DNA of 58,019 nucleotides, taken from the NCBI GenBank assembly GCA_900314535.1, contig OMVT01000011.1, positions 1 to 58,019 of the forward strand. The letters are read 5' to 3'. Positions 34,109-42,552 of the stretch are shown in pieces. A program made the position numbers and the translations under genes. This DNA comes from an uncultured Olsenella sp. Lineage in GTDB: Bacteria > Actinomycetota > Coriobacteriia > Coriobacteriales > Atopobiaceae. The notes below the pieces were generated by a model. It ran no database searches. It was not told where the DNA came from and worked only from the letters and a program-made list of their open reading frames with translations. Position 1 is the stretch's first letter; each line of letters starts with the position of its first letter.

Positions 34109-35176
34109 ATGCCAGAGAAGCTGAAGAAGCTGGTGGCTGCCTACGAGGAGCTCGAGCAGAAGCTCGGAGACCCGGCAGTCATCGCAGACCCGAAAGAATA
34201 TGCCCGCCTCGCAAAGGAGCATGCCGACCAGGCAGAGCTCGTCGCAAAGGCGCGCGAGTATCTCCAGGCGCTCGAGGACATCGAGACGGCCAAGGAGATG
34301 CTCAAGGAGACGTCCGACCCGGACGACAAGGCAATGCTTCAGGAGGATATCTCCTCGAACGAGGAGCGCCTGCCGAAGCTCGAGGACGAGATCAAGATCA
34401 TGCTGATTCCGGGCGATCCGAACGACGAGAAGAATACGATCGTCGAGATCCGCGCCGGCGTCGGCGGCGACGAGGCTGCCATCTTCGCAGGCGACCTCTT
34501 CCAGATGTACCAGCGCTTTGCCCAGACCCGCAAGTGGAAGATCGAGGTGCTCTCTTCGAGCCCCGGCGAGGCTGGTGGCTTCAAGACCATCGAGTTCAAG
34601 GTCACGGGCGACAAGGTCTATTCCGTCATGAAGTACGAGAGCGGCGTGCACCGCGTGCAGCGCGTGCCGAAGACGGAGAGCCAGGGGCGCATCCAGACCT
34701 CGACAGCGACGGTTGCCGTCCTGCCCGAGGCAGACGAGATCGATATCGATATCAAGGACGAGGATCTCCGCATCGATACGTACTGCGCCTCCGGCCCGGG
34801 CGGCCAGGGCGTCAACACGACGTATTCTGCCGTGCGCATCACGCACCTGCCGACGAACACGGTCGTGCAGTCTCAGGACCAGCGCTCCCAGATCCAGAAC
34901 CGTGCCGTCTGCATGCAGATGCTGCGTGCCCGCCTCTATGAGATGGAGCTCGAGAAGCAGCAGGCAGAGCAGGGCGCAGAGCGCCTCTCGCAGATCGGCC
35001 ACGGCAACCGCTCCGAGAAGATCCGCACGTACAACCAGCCGCAGGACCGCGTGACGGACCACCGCATCGGCTTCAATGCGACGTACACGGGCGTCCTCGA
35101 GGGCGACCAGCTCGGATCGATCATCGAGGCTCTTGCAGCAGCAGACCGTGCAGAGAAGCTTGCAGAGACCGTCTGA
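34109..35176 (+). CDS. prfA: Peptide chain release factor 1
   Basis: Release factor 1, 355 residues, recognises UAA and UAG in the ribosomal A site and hydrolyses peptidyl-tRNA. The GGQ motif is at 231-233 in [10 protein letters not shown]. The conserved domains include [17 protein letters not shown] and [20 protein letters not shown]. PrmC, encoded next, methylates the GGQ glutamine. The start at 34109 follows CAAGGAGC; the ATG at 33971 adds 46 non-homologous residues. The prfA-prmC-tsaC order is common in bacteria. Confidence 0.96.
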   Translation: MPEKLKKLVAAYEELEQKLGDPAVIADPKEYARLAKEHADQAELVAKAREYLQALEDIETAKEMLKETSDPDDKAMLQEDISSNEERLPKLEDEIKIMLIPGDPNDEKNTIVEIRAGVGGDEAAIFAGDLFQMYQRFAQTRKWKIEVLSSSPGEAGGFKTIEFKVTGDKVYSVMKYESGVHRVQRVPKTESQGRIQTSTATVAVLPEADEIDIDIKDEDLRIDTYCASGPGGQGVNTTYSAVRITHLPTNTVVQSQDQRSQIQNRAVCMQMLRARLYEMELEKQQAEQGAERLSQIGHGNRSEKIRTYNQPQDRVTDHRIGFNATYTGVLEGDQLGSIIEALAAADRAEKLAETV

Positions 35177-35204
35177 TGCCCTCATCTGAATCGTAAGCCA
35201 TGTG

Positions 35205-35230
35205 CAGGGCGCCTTTGGGCGCCCTGCTTT
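35205..35230 (+). terminator. Hairpin between prfA and prmC
   Basis: CAGGGCGCC / GGCGCCCTG (35205-35226) followed by CTTT, immediately before the prmC ribosome binding site. Weak terminator or attenuator. Confidence 0.5.
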
Positions 35231-35247
35231 CTGAAGGAGCAAAAGCG

Positions 35248-36318
35248 ATGGGAGACGCTGCCTGGACTGTCGGGCGCATGCTCAAGTGGTGCACCGACTA
35301 TCTCGAGGGCAAGGGAGACGAGCATCCAAGGCTTTCTGCCGAATGGCTCATCAGCAATGCGACCGGCCTCTCGAGGGTCGAGATCTATATCAGCTTCGAC
35401 CGTCCGCTCGACGAGTCGGAGCTTGCTCTCATGCATGATGCGGTGCTGAGGAGGGGCAGGGGAGAGCCGCTCCAGTACGTGACCGGAGAGATGCCGTTTC
35501 GGCACATCATCCTGCGCTGCGAGAAGGGTGTGCTGATTCCCCGTCCTGAGACGGAGACCCTCGTCGATGCGGCGCTCGAAGGGGTCGATGAGGCTATGGC
35601 GCGCGGAGATGTCTTCGACGATATCGAGCCGAAGCTCGAGGCGCGCGACCAGAAGGCCCAGGAGGCCCGTGCTGCGGCAGAAGAGAAGATCCAGGAATCG
35701 ACGAAGGATGCAGGAGAGCTCGGCGATGACGCTCCGCTCCATGCAGAGGATGCAGAGCTCCTGCCGCTCCAGCAGCATGTGAAGGTGCCGGCAGGTCCCC
35801 GTGTGCTCGAGATCGGCTGCGGCACGGGCTGCATTGCCCTCTCCATCGCCTCGGAGCGCCCGGGCGCCCATGTGGTCACGACAGACATCTCGAAGCAGGC
35901 GCTGGCCCTTGCCGCACGCAACAGGGATGCCCTCAATCTGAATGACAATGTGGATATCGTCGAAGGAGACCTCGCTTCAGGTGTCGATGAGTCCCTCATG
36001 GGCACGTTCTCTGTCCTTGTCTCGAATCCGCCCTATATCCCGACGTCGGTTCTGCCGACGCTTCCCGAAGAGGTCATCGGCTTCGAGCCAGGGCTCGCGC
36101 TCGACGGAGGCGCTGACGGCCTCGATGTGTTCAGAAGGATCGTGCCCGTGGCTGAGCATGCGCTTCTGCCGGGCGGTATGCTCGCCGTCGAGCTCTTCGA
36201 GGATTCGCTCGAGACCGCAGCTGCCTATGTGCGCGCACGTGACGGCTGGGCCTCAGCCGAGGTGCGCGAGGACTTGACGCACCGCCCGCGCGTGCTTGTG
36301 GCAAGAAGGAAGGCATAG
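35248..36318 (+). CDS. prmC: Release factor glutamine methyltransferase PrmC, with insertion
   Basis: A 356-residue SAM-dependent methyltransferase that modifies the GGQ glutamine of RF1 and RF2. The N-terminal helical domain is followed by PLQYVTGEMPF, IPRPETE (98-103), motif I VLEIGCGTG (186-194) and NPPY (260-263), the catalytic pocket. Between IPRPETE and motif I lies a segment of about 55 residues (about 120-180), charged and rich in Ala, Glu, Asp and Lys, that is absent from typical PrmC and looks like a disordered or helical insertion. ATG at 35248 follows GAAGGAG. It is followed by tsaC three bases later. Confidence 0.92.
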   Translation: MGDAAWTVGRMLKWCTDYLEGKGDEHPRLSAEWLISNATGLSRVEIYISFDRPLDESELALMHDAVLRRGRGEPLQYVTGEMPFRHIILRCEKGVLIPRPETETLVDAALEGVDEAMARGDVFDDIEPKLEARDQKAQEARAAAEEKIQESTKDAGELGDDAPLHAEDAELLPLQQHVKVPAGPRVLEIGCGTGCIALSIASERPGAHVVTTDISKQALALAARNRDALNLNDNVDIVEGDLASGVDESLMGTFSVLVSNPPYIPTSVLPTLPEEVIGFEPGLALDGGADGLDVFRRIVPVAEHALLPGGMLAVELFEDSLETAAAYVRARDGWASAEVREDLTHRPRVLVARRKA

Positions 36319-36321
36319 GCC

Positions 36322-36960
36322 ATGGAGGAGAAGATGCTTCAAGCTGACCAGATGGCGCCTGCGGAAAGCGCTATCGATGCTATTGCAGACGTGCTCCTGC
36401 ACGATGGGGTCTGCGTCCTTCCGACCGACTCGGTCTATGGGCTCAGCTGCCGGGCGACAGCAGGAAATCCGGCGCACAGGCGCATCTTCGAGATCAAGGA
36501 GCGTCCGCTCGCGCAGACCCTTCCACTCTTCATCGCAGATGAGTGGGACCTCGACGTGTATGGAAGAGACGTGCCCGCCTGGGCACATACGCTTGCGCAG
36601 AAGTACTGGCCAGGAGCGCTCACGCTTGTCGTGCGTGCGTCGGACAGGCTGGCACCTGAATATGTGCAGCAGAGCACCGGCACGGTGGCGCTGCGCGTGC
36701 CGGACTCAGGCCTTGTGCGGGCGCTTGTGAGGAAGGTCGGCGCGCTTGCGCAGACGAGCGCCAATACGCATGGAAACCCTGCTGCCACAAAGGCTTCGGA
36801 GATTGAGGACAGGCTCTTCGAGCTGGCAGATCTCGTGGTCGATGGGGGAGTGTCGCGTATCGGTGCTGCCTCGACGATTGTCGACTGCACAAAGGGGAAG
36901 CCAGAGATTCTGCGTGAGGGTGCCATCACAGGCGCAGACATCGAAGAGGCGCTTGCCTAG
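36322..36960 (+). CDS. tsaC: L-threonylcarbamoyladenylate synthase
   Basis: A 212-residue YrdC/Sua5-type enzyme that makes threonylcarbamoyl-AMP for the t6A modification of tRNAs reading ANN codons. Motifs are CVLPTDSVYGLSCRA, IKERPL, YWPGALTLVV, VALRVPD and TSANTHGNPAATKA. It lacks the extra Sua5 C-terminal domain, so it is the short TsaC type. ATG at 36322 is used; an ATG at 36334 preceded by GGAGGAG is also plausible. It is the last gene of the prfA-prmC-tsaC unit. Confidence 0.92.
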   Translation: MEEKMLQADQMAPAESAIDAIADVLLHDGVCVLPTDSVYGLSCRATAGNPAHRRIFEIKERPLAQTLPLFIADEWDLDVYGRDVPAWAHTLAQKYWPGALTLVVRASDRLAPEYVQQSTGTVALRVPDSGLVRALVRKVGALAQTSANTHGNPAATKASEIEDRLFELADLVVDGGVSRIGAASTIVDCTKGKPEILREGAITGADIEEALA

Positions 36961-36991
36961 CTAAGAGGCAGATTCTGCAGCGCACAATATT

Positions 36992-37029
36992 CGGGCCCTG
37001 TTCCAAGCATGGAGCAGGGCCCGGCTTTT
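36992..37029. terminator. Terminator between tsaC and the RpiR gene
   Basis: CGGGCCCTG / CAGGGCCCG (36992-37000 and 37015-37023) followed by GCTTTTTCT, between the convergent tsaC and minus-strand regulator gene. Confidence 0.85.
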
Positions 37030-37034
37030 TCTGC

Positions 37035-37796
37035 CTAGGACTGCTGGGACCGCTTCTTCGGCGCACCGCCTACAAGCATGCAGAAGAAGATCATGGAATG
37101 CTGCGGCTCGAGATAGAGCGGAAGCTTCAGGTCTGACCACGTCGGAAGGACGATCACGTCGTCCACATGCTTGCGCTCAGGGTGCTTGGCCGTATTCGCG
37201 ATGAGCGTGATGTGCGGACGCCTCTTGGGCTCTACGGTCGATGCGGTCGTAAGGAGCTGCTTGAACGTGTCGTTCTTCGCAGAGAAGATGACGACTTCAT
37301 CTGCGTCCGACATGCAGTGGAGCACTTCGGTCTCGTAGCCGAGCGCGACATAGCGGGCGGGAATCGAATCCTCGAGGAGCCTGCCAGCAAGCATGCGGGC
37401 AGGGATGGAGCTCTGGCCGGCGCCGAAGACATAGACATTTCTGGCCTTCTCTATGCGTCCATAGAAGGAAGCGAAGGTCTCAGGTCCTACTGCATCGCTT
37501 ACCGCCTGCATGAGCCTGGTCAAGCAGGAGATGCGGTCTTCCGGCTCTGCATCGCCTCCGAAGCTCCTGAGCGTCAATGTCTTGTGGAGCTCCATGCGGA
37601 ACTCTCCGTAGCCGGCAAAGCCAAGCTTCTGGCAGAAGCGGGAGACGGCGCTCTGGGAGACGCCGAAGCGGCGGGCAAGCTCGTTGCTCGTGCATCCGAG
37701 TATCGCATTGGGATGCTCCTGGACGATGCGGCTCACGGCCTGCTCAGCAGGCGTGAGGGAGTCCTTGTGAAGCGCTATCTCGTCGAAGACGTCCAT
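37035..37796 (-). CDS. RpiR/MurR-family transcriptional regulator
   Basis: A 253-residue regulator. The N-terminal HTH_6 domain (about 1-80) contains TSNELARRFGVSQSAVSRFCQKLGF, the RpiR signature. A SIS sugar-phosphate-binding domain (about 105-235) contains VYVFGAGQSSIPARMLAGRL and VVIFSAKNDTFKQLL. Such regulators control sugar-phosphate uptake, often amino sugars. It lies upstream, in the minus direction, of no other gene here but is next to the esterase and the broken PTS gene, which points to it as their regulator. The repeated GATTCAG motif at 42553-42631 is a candidate target. Confidence 0.88.
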   Translation of the reverse strand: MDVFDEIALHKDSLTPAEQAVSRIVQEHPNAILGCTSNELARRFGVSQSAVSRFCQKLGFAGYGEFRMELHKTLTLRSFGGDAEPEDRISCLTRLMQAVSDAVGPETFASFYGRIEKARNVYVFGAGQSSIPARMLAGRLLEDSIPARYVALGYETEVLHCMSDADEVVIFSAKNDTFKQLLTTASTVEPKRRPHITLIANTAKHPERKHVDDVIVLPTWSDLKLPLYLEPQHSMIFFCMLVGGAPKKRSQQS

Positions 37797-37857
37797 CGCA
37801 TGTCCTTTCCCGCATCAGGCATCACATACATTATGTTCCATACCGTACCATCATGAA

Positions 37858-37885
37858 GCGGCCTCGGTTTTTGAGCCGGGGCCGC
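37858..37885 (-). terminator. Hairpin downstream of the esterase gene
   Basis: GCGGCCTCGG / CCGGGGCCGC (one wobble pair) with an 8-base loop, 8 bases past the minus-strand stop at 37893. No T-tract follows on the minus strand, so termination is uncertain. Confidence 0.45.
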
Positions 37886-37892
37886 ATCTTGT

Positions 37893-39380
37893 CTAGCGTC
37901 CGTTCAGGCAGAGCCCGTCTATCCAGCTGAAGAGCTCGGGCAGGTCGTAGTCTCCGCTGTGGGGAAGGCCCCAGGGATAGCGGAAGTCGACGTCCTTGCC
38001 TGCATTCGCAAGCGAGAGCGCAAGGATGGCAGGAATGGCAAGCGACGTGTCGCGGTCATAGGAGCCATGGCGAATCCGCCAGTGCGTGCAGCAGCCAGGC
38101 GAGCTCACATATGAGAGCGGATTCATCATCCGTATCGTCCTGTCAGGCGCAAGCTCTGCAGGCATTGCTGTGTGCTCCTGCGAGAATGCCGTGAAGTGGC
38201 GGGCGATGATGTCCTCTGTGCCGAACTCCTCGTTCTCGGGAGAATGGAGATCGAGGGCGTCGAAGGCGGGGCAGGGCTTCATGCGGGTGATCGTGCGGAC
38301 GAAGGCAGGCCAGTCGATGCCCTTCACGGTGCCGTCTTCGATCGAGAGGCAGGAAAGCGCTTCAGGAGCAGAGCCTTCTGTCATGAGCTGGGGAAGGTTC
38401 TGCGTGTTTGCCCCGGTCTCGAGCTCGCGCTGTGCTGAGGCAATGAGCTGGCGCTCGATCCAGTCAAGGAAGGAGCCGGTGCCGTCCTCTGCAAGCGTGA
38501 GGGAGGTGCCGTCCTTGTCTGTGAGGCCAAGGCTTCGGACATAGACCGGGAAGGCACAGGCAAGCTCTTCGGAGAGCTCCTGCTGCTCCGCCGTCAGGAC
38601 GGAATCCTCGCTGATCTTCACGATCTTGCCATCGCGCTTCCTGAAATGCGTGTAATGGCAGTCGGCAATGCCTTTGAACTGCCACTCGTATGCCATGTCT
38701 GCATGATCGAGGTTGTGGATCGGGCAGTAGCAGCTGGCAGCGAAGATAGCATCGGAGGCATCCATGACAGCGCCGATGCGCTCGAGCTCGTCAGCGTAGT
38801 CGGAAGAGTCGCCCGAGGTGCCGGCAAGGGCTGAATGGGCGCCTCCGGCAGAGGTGCCGTTCGTCACGATACGGTCGAGGTCTCCCGGCACATCCTGGGC
38901 ATAGGTGCGCAGGTACCGGATGCCCGCCTTGGGGTCGACGATGAAGGCAGGGGCGCGGCCGCAGAGCCTGCCGGTGGCCGCTGCCTCTCTGGCTTCCACG
39001 GAGCCTCCCATGAAGAACTCCGTGGAGGTGCTGCCGGTCGTCCTTCCGCGTACGCCGATGCCTGCAACCACGTAGCCATGCGCAAGGGCCTCGAAGACGG
39101 CGTTCGTCGGGAAGAAGTGGTCGGGTCCTGGCTCTGCAGCTGGTCCTGGCATGTAGCCGCCGACCGTGCTCGGGCAGAAGACAGGGGCGGTCTCTGCCGT
39201 GTAGCCCGAGATGCTGCCACCCTCGAAGTAGGCTTCAGGAACGAAGATGTTGAGGACCTGTATCGGATCCTGGGGACGCTCGCAGTAGCGGACGCCACGG
39301 CATGAGCGGTATCTGAGCGTACGGCCATCGAGCGTGATGGTTTCCGGCTCGAAGTCTTTCGGTGCAAGATGCTGGAGCAT
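37893..39380 (-). CDS. Tannase-like (subtype B) alpha/beta hydrolase
   Basis: A 495-residue esterase. The nucleophile motif is NGTSAGGAHSAL (G-x-S-x-G). The C-terminal region has PGCCTHWRIRHGSYDRDTS and WGLPHSGDYDLPELFSWID, where the conserved Asp and His of the triad are expected. The N-terminal part (YRSCRGVRYCERP, LNIFVPEAYF) resembles the subtype B tannase/esterase family. Substrate unknown; the next minus-strand gene upstream is a sugar PTS, so an ester-linked sugar or plant phenolic ester is possible. There is no signal peptide, so it acts in the cytoplasm. ATG at 39380 follows AGAGAG. Confidence 0.75.
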   Translation of the reverse strand: MLQHLAPKDFEPETITLDGRTLRYRSCRGVRYCERPQDPIQVLNIFVPEAYFEGGSISGYTAETAPVFCPSTVGGYMPGPAAEPGPDHFFPTNAVFEALAHGYVVAGIGVRGRTTGSTSTEFFMGGSVEAREAAATGRLCGRAPAFIVDPKAGIRYLRTYAQDVPGDLDRIVTNGTSAGGAHSALAGTSGDSSDYADELERIGAVMDASDAIFAASCYCPIHNLDHADMAYEWQFKGIADCHYTHFRKRDGKIVKISEDSVLTAEQQELSEELACAFPVYVRSLGLTDKDGTSLTLAEDGTGSFLDWIERQLIASAQRELETGANTQNLPQLMTEGSAPEALSCLSIEDGTVKGIDWPAFVRTITRMKPCPAFDALDLHSPENEEFGTEDIIARHFTAFSQEHTAMPAELAPDRTIRMMNPLSYVSSPGCCTHWRIRHGSYDRDTSLAIPAILALSLANAGKDVDFRYPWGLPHSGDYDLPELFSWIDGLCLNGR

Positions 39381-39401
39381 GAGACACTCTCTCTTTCAGA
39401 T

Positions 39402-39427
39402 AAGAGGCCGGCCTTGGCCGGCCTCTT
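39402..39427 (-). terminator. Hairpin between the PTS remnant and the esterase gene
   Basis: A perfect 12-bp stem AAGAGGCCGGCC / GGCCGGCCTCTT with a 2-base loop. It separates the end of the broken PTS gene (39440) from the esterase start (39380). Confidence 0.65.
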
Positions 39428-39439
39428 CTGCAAGGCTTT

Positions 39440-39899
39440 CTATTCTCCGATGACCTTCTTCTCGGCATCGAAATCATAGGCAATCCACTGGATGATGAAG
39501 ACAGCGACCATTGCGACGAGGATGCCGATCAGGCAGTGGATGAAGTTCGTCGGGTCTCCTGTCGGGTCGGCGTAGTTCGCAAGGCCGAAGAGGCCGGATC
39601 CGCCGAAGACGTAGATCTTGCCCTTGAGGGCGCCGATGATAGCGCCGCCGATAGCGCCGCCTATGATGTTGATCGCGTAGGGCTTCCTGAGCGGGATCAG
39701 GATCGAGTACATGAGGGGCTCGCCGACGCCCATGACCTGGGAGATGAAGGAGGGAAGGGCGAGGTCGCGGACCTTCTTGGACTTCGTGCGCAGCGTGATG
39801 CACAGGCCCTGCGCCATGCCGACCATAGGTCCGATGCCGCCTGCAGCCATGACGTAATCGAAGCCGGCAAGGGCGATGTTGGAGAGGCCGAGGGGATGG
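39440..39899 (-). pseudogene. PTS EIIBC, 3' fragment (C-terminal part of EIIC)
   Basis: About 150 native residues from LGLSNIALAGFDYVMAAG to the normal stop, ending FDAEKKVIGE. It includes the conserved EIIC segment QVMGVGEPLMYSILIPLRKPY (GEP motif, substrate contact). It has no start of its own; the frame continues into IS DNA at about 39900. It is the downstream half of the gene whose 5' half is at 41648-42526. Confidence 0.88.
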
Positions 39900-39983
39900 C
39901 CAGACCCGCGGCGCAAGCCTCTTCCTTCAGGCATGGGGCCAAGCCGCGCATCGCCGAAGGCGACAATAGACAGGTCGATGTGG

Positions 39984-39989
39984 TATAAT
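39984..39989 (+). promoter_or_regulatory. tnpA -10 element, possible leaderless transcript
   Basis: A perfect TATAAT lies 7 bases before the tnpA ATG at 39996, with GCGACA near 39960 as a weak -35. Transcription would begin at or next to the ATG, and no ribosome binding site is seen, so tnpA is probably leaderless. Confidence 0.5.
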
Positions 39990-39995
39990 GCCTGC

Positions 39996-40388
39996 ATGGA
40001 GTGCAAGAGCAACAACAACGTCGTCTACAGCTGCAGGTACCACGTGGTCTTCTGCCCGAAGTACCGCCGTCGGGTGCTCGTGGACGGCGTGGACGAGCGC
40101 CTCAAGGAGATAGCGCGCGAGGTCGCCGAAGAGCTCTCCTTCGAGATAATCGAGATGGAGGTCATGCCCGACCACGTCCACATGCTGCTGGAGGTGGACC
40201 CGCAGCTCGGCATCCACAGGGCCGTGAAGCGCATCAAGGGAAGGACCAGCCACGACCTCCGCGAGGAGTTCCCCTGGCTCAAGAAGAGGCTCCCGTCCCT
40301 CTGGACTAACAGCTACTTCGTCTCCACCGTGGGCGGAGCGCCCCTCTCAGCCGTGAAGCAGTACATCGAGAGCCAGAAGGGGGTCTAG
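39996..40388 (+). CDS. tnpA: IS200-type transposase TnpA (HUH, Y1)
   Basis: A 130-residue single-strand transposase. It starts MECKSNNNVVYSCRYHVVFCPKYRR, the usual family N terminus. The HUH motif is HVHML in VMPDHVHMLLEVDP, and the catalytic Tyr is in VKQYIESQKGV near the C terminus, all intact. It cuts and rejoins the top strand at the element ends. ATG at 39996 is chosen; an upstream frame start at 39876 lies in the left end. It is followed 2 bases later by tnpB. Confidence 0.93.
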   Translation: MECKSNNNVVYSCRYHVVFCPKYRRRVLVDGVDERLKEIAREVAEELSFEIIEMEVMPDHVHMLLEVDPQLGIHRAVKRIKGRTSHDLREEFPWLKKRLPSLWTNSYFVSTVGGAPLSAVKQYIESQKGV

Positions 40389-40390
40389 CG

Positions 40391-41572
40391 ATGGAGAGGG
40401 CCTACGAATACCGCATCTATCCCAGCGCAGACCAGTGCGCCCTCATCGAGCGGACCTTCGGCTGCTGCCGGTGGGTCTACAACAGGTGCCTGGAGACGAA
40501 AAGGGAGCAGTACGAGAAGACGGGCAAGTCGCCTACCGTCTACCAGCTCCAGAAGCTCGTCACCGCCTGGAAGGGGGAAGAGGCCCCCTGGCTCTCCGAG
40601 GTGGATTCGCACGCGCTCCAGCAGGCCGTGGTGAACCTGGGCAGGGCCTTCGACGGGTTCTTCCGCCGCTGCAAGACCGGCGGCAAGCCTGGCTACCCCC
40701 GCTTCAAGTCCAAGCGCGACAGCCGCCAGAGCTACCGCACCAACTGGGGGATAGCCGTGCCGGATGCCGGCCATATCAGGCTGCCGAAGCTCGGCACGGT
40801 GAAGGCCCGCGTCTCGCGCATGCCCGAGGGCCGCGTCGTGAACGCCACCGTCAAGCGGACGCCGACGGGCAAATACTTCGTCACCGTCTGCTGCACGGGC
40901 TGCCCTGCGCCCGACATGCCGGAAGGCCCTGTCGAGGTCATGGGCATAGACGCCGGCATCCGCTGCCTCATGGCGCGTTCGGACGGCAAGGCTGTCGCCA
41001 GCCCCAGGAGCCTCGCCAAGTCAGAGAAGAGGCTGGCGCGGGAGCAGAGGAGGCTGTCGAGGAAGAGGAAGGGCTCCAACAGGCGGAGCAAGCAGCGGGT
41101 CCGGGTGGCCCGCGTCCATGAGAAGATTGCGAACCAGAGGAAGGACGCCATCCACAAGGCCACGACGAGCGCGGTGCGCGAGAGCCAAGCCATCGCCGTC
41201 GAGGACCTGAACGTGGCTGGCATGGAGAAGAGCCGCCACCTCGCCAAGGCGGTGTCCGATGCCTCCATGTCCGAGATGGCCCGCCAGCTCGAGTACAAGT
41301 GCGCCTGGTACGGGCGTGCCTTCGTGAAGGTGGGGAGGTTCTACCCGTCAAGCAAGACGTGCTCGTGCTGCGGCTACGTGAACAAGAACGTCGTGCTGGG
41401 CGTCGAGGAGTGGACCTGCCCCGCCTGCGGGGCCCGCCACGACCGCGACCTCAACGCGGCGAAGAACATCGCCGCCGAGGGCGCGAGGCTGCTGGCGGAA
41501 GGAAACGGTACCGCAGGGCTTGCGGGAACCGGGGGCGCGCGAGTGCCCCGAACGCTCGTGGAGCAGGCGTAA
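40391..41572 (+). CDS. tnpB: TnpB RNA-guided nuclease (IS605 OrfB)
   Basis: A 393-residue TnpB, ancestor-like relative of Cas12. The N-terminal helix-turn-helix region begins YEYRIYPSADQCALIERTFG. The RuvC active-site segments are VMGIDAGIRCLM (first Asp), IAVEDLNVAGM (Glu) and DRDLNAAKNI (last Asp). The zinc finger is CSCCGY...CPACGARHDRDLNAAKN. All catalytic residues are intact, so the nuclease is probably active. It uses an RNA made from the 3' end of its own gene plus the right end of the element. ATG at 40391. Confidence 0.95.
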   Translation: MERAYEYRIYPSADQCALIERTFGCCRWVYNRCLETKREQYEKTGKSPTVYQLQKLVTAWKGEEAPWLSEVDSHALQQAVVNLGRAFDGFFRRCKTGGKPGYPRFKSKRDSRQSYRTNWGIAVPDAGHIRLPKLGTVKARVSRMPEGRVVNATVKRTPTGKYFVTVCCTGCPAPDMPEGPVEVMGIDAGIRCLMARSDGKAVASPRSLAKSEKRLAREQRRLSRKRKGSNRRSKQRVRVARVHEKIANQRKDAIHKATTSAVRESQAIAVEDLNVAGMEKSRHLAKAVSDASMSEMARQLEYKCAWYGRAFVKVGRFYPSSKTCSCCGYVNKNVVLGVEEWTCPACGARHDRDLNAAKNIAAEGARLLAEGNGTAGLAGTGGARVPRTLVEQA

Positions 41573-41670
41573 GACCCATCCCCGCGAAAGCGGGGAAAGG
41601 CTATCTGCTGTGAAGCGAGAATCCCCTGGCTCTAGCCATGGGGAGTGTCAAGCCGCAGATGCCCTGGACG
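41540..41670 (+). ncRNA. Probable reRNA (omega RNA) of TnpB with guide
   Basis: By analogy with other TnpB elements the guide RNA spans the last codons of tnpB and the right end to about 41652. It includes the stem CCCCGC-GAAA-GCGGGG (41580-41595) and the right-end hairpin. The guide would be the first 16-20 bases beyond the element, starting near GCCGCAGATGCCCTGG at 41653, which is the interrupted PTS gene itself. Ends are inferred, not observed. Confidence 0.5.
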
Positions 41671-42526
41671 ACGGGGCCATCACGAGGTAGGTCACAGGCA
41701 CGGAGATCGCAAACACGAAGAGCGGGGTCAGGAGGTCGCGCACCATCTCATTGAGGTGCTTCCTGAAGGCATGCTCCAGGATCGAGGCGAACCAGACGGC
41801 AATCATGATCGGGACGACAGGGGACGTATAGCCAGAGCCAGGCATGACGATAGGGATGCCGAAGAACGTGTTGTAGAAGTCCATCTGGAACGGCGTCCCG
41901 GCAAAGAGCGAGCCTGCGACCGGAAGCGTCGTCGCGATGTTCACCATGTTCGGATAGACGAGGGCAGCGCCGATCGTGGCGCCGATGAACTCGTTGCAGT
42001 GGAAGTGCTTCGCTGCCGTGTAGCCGAGCATGATCGGCAGGAAGTAGAAGAAGCCATCGCCGACGGCGTAGAAGACCATGTAGATGCCGTCTGTCGTGGA
42101 GAGGATGCCGAGGGCAGCAAAGAGGGCGACGAGGCCCTTGATGATGCCGGCTGCGGTAAGGACCGGAAGCGTCGGCATGAGGATGGCGGACATCGTGCCC
42201 ATGAGGCGGTTCACGGCGTTGTTCTTCGCATCTCCGTCTGCCTCTGCCGGTGCTGGCTCGACCGCGCCTGCACCCTGGACGTCAAAGTCTGCCAGGATCT
42301 CGTCGTAGAGGCCTGTGACCTTGGCGCCGACGACGACCTGGTACTGGCCACCGGCTTCGATGACCTTGATCACGCCGTCTGTCTTCTCGAGCACATCTGT
42401 CTTTGTCAGCTTCGGATTCTTGAGCGTGAAGCGCAGCCTTGTCACGCAGTGCGTGAGGGCGCGTACGTTGTTCGCTCCTCCGACGTTGTCCACGATGGTC
42501 TGGGCAAGAGCCTTGTAATCTGCCAC
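41648..42526 (-). pseudogene. PTS EIIBC, 5' fragment (EIIB plus N-terminal EIIC), frameshifted
   Basis: The first 292 codons of a MurP/BglP-like EIIBC. EIIB has the phosphorylated Cys in ALTHCVTRLRFTL and the EIIC part includes VNRLMGTMSAILMPTLPVL. GTG at 42526 follows AGGAGAA. Near the end the frame reads VTYLVMAPSSRASAA-stop; a one-base shift restores the family's GPVVQGICG, so one base was lost at about 41675. The IS starts about 23 bases further on. Joined to the 3' fragment (150 residues), about 45-55 residues of a typical EIIBC are absent. Specificity cannot be given; the RpiR neighbour suggests an amino sugar. Confidence 0.88.
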
Positions 42527-42552
42527 CCCACTTCTCCTTTGCTCATCCGGGC

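Larger units (their letters stand above)
39900..41652 (+). mobile_element. IS200/IS605-family insertion sequence
   Basis: A 1.75-kb element with tnpA and tnpB both on the plus strand, inserted in the PTS EIIBC gene. The right end carries the imperfect hairpin CCCCTGGCTCTAGCCATGGGG followed by AGTGTCAA, ending near 41652, typical for the family. The left end has an imperfect subterminal hairpin at about 39908-39947 (CGCGGC...GCCGCG with an inner GCCT...AGGC). The left boundary is approximate. These elements move as single strands, make no target duplication and do not carry terminal inverted repeats, in line with what is seen. Confidence 0.88.
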
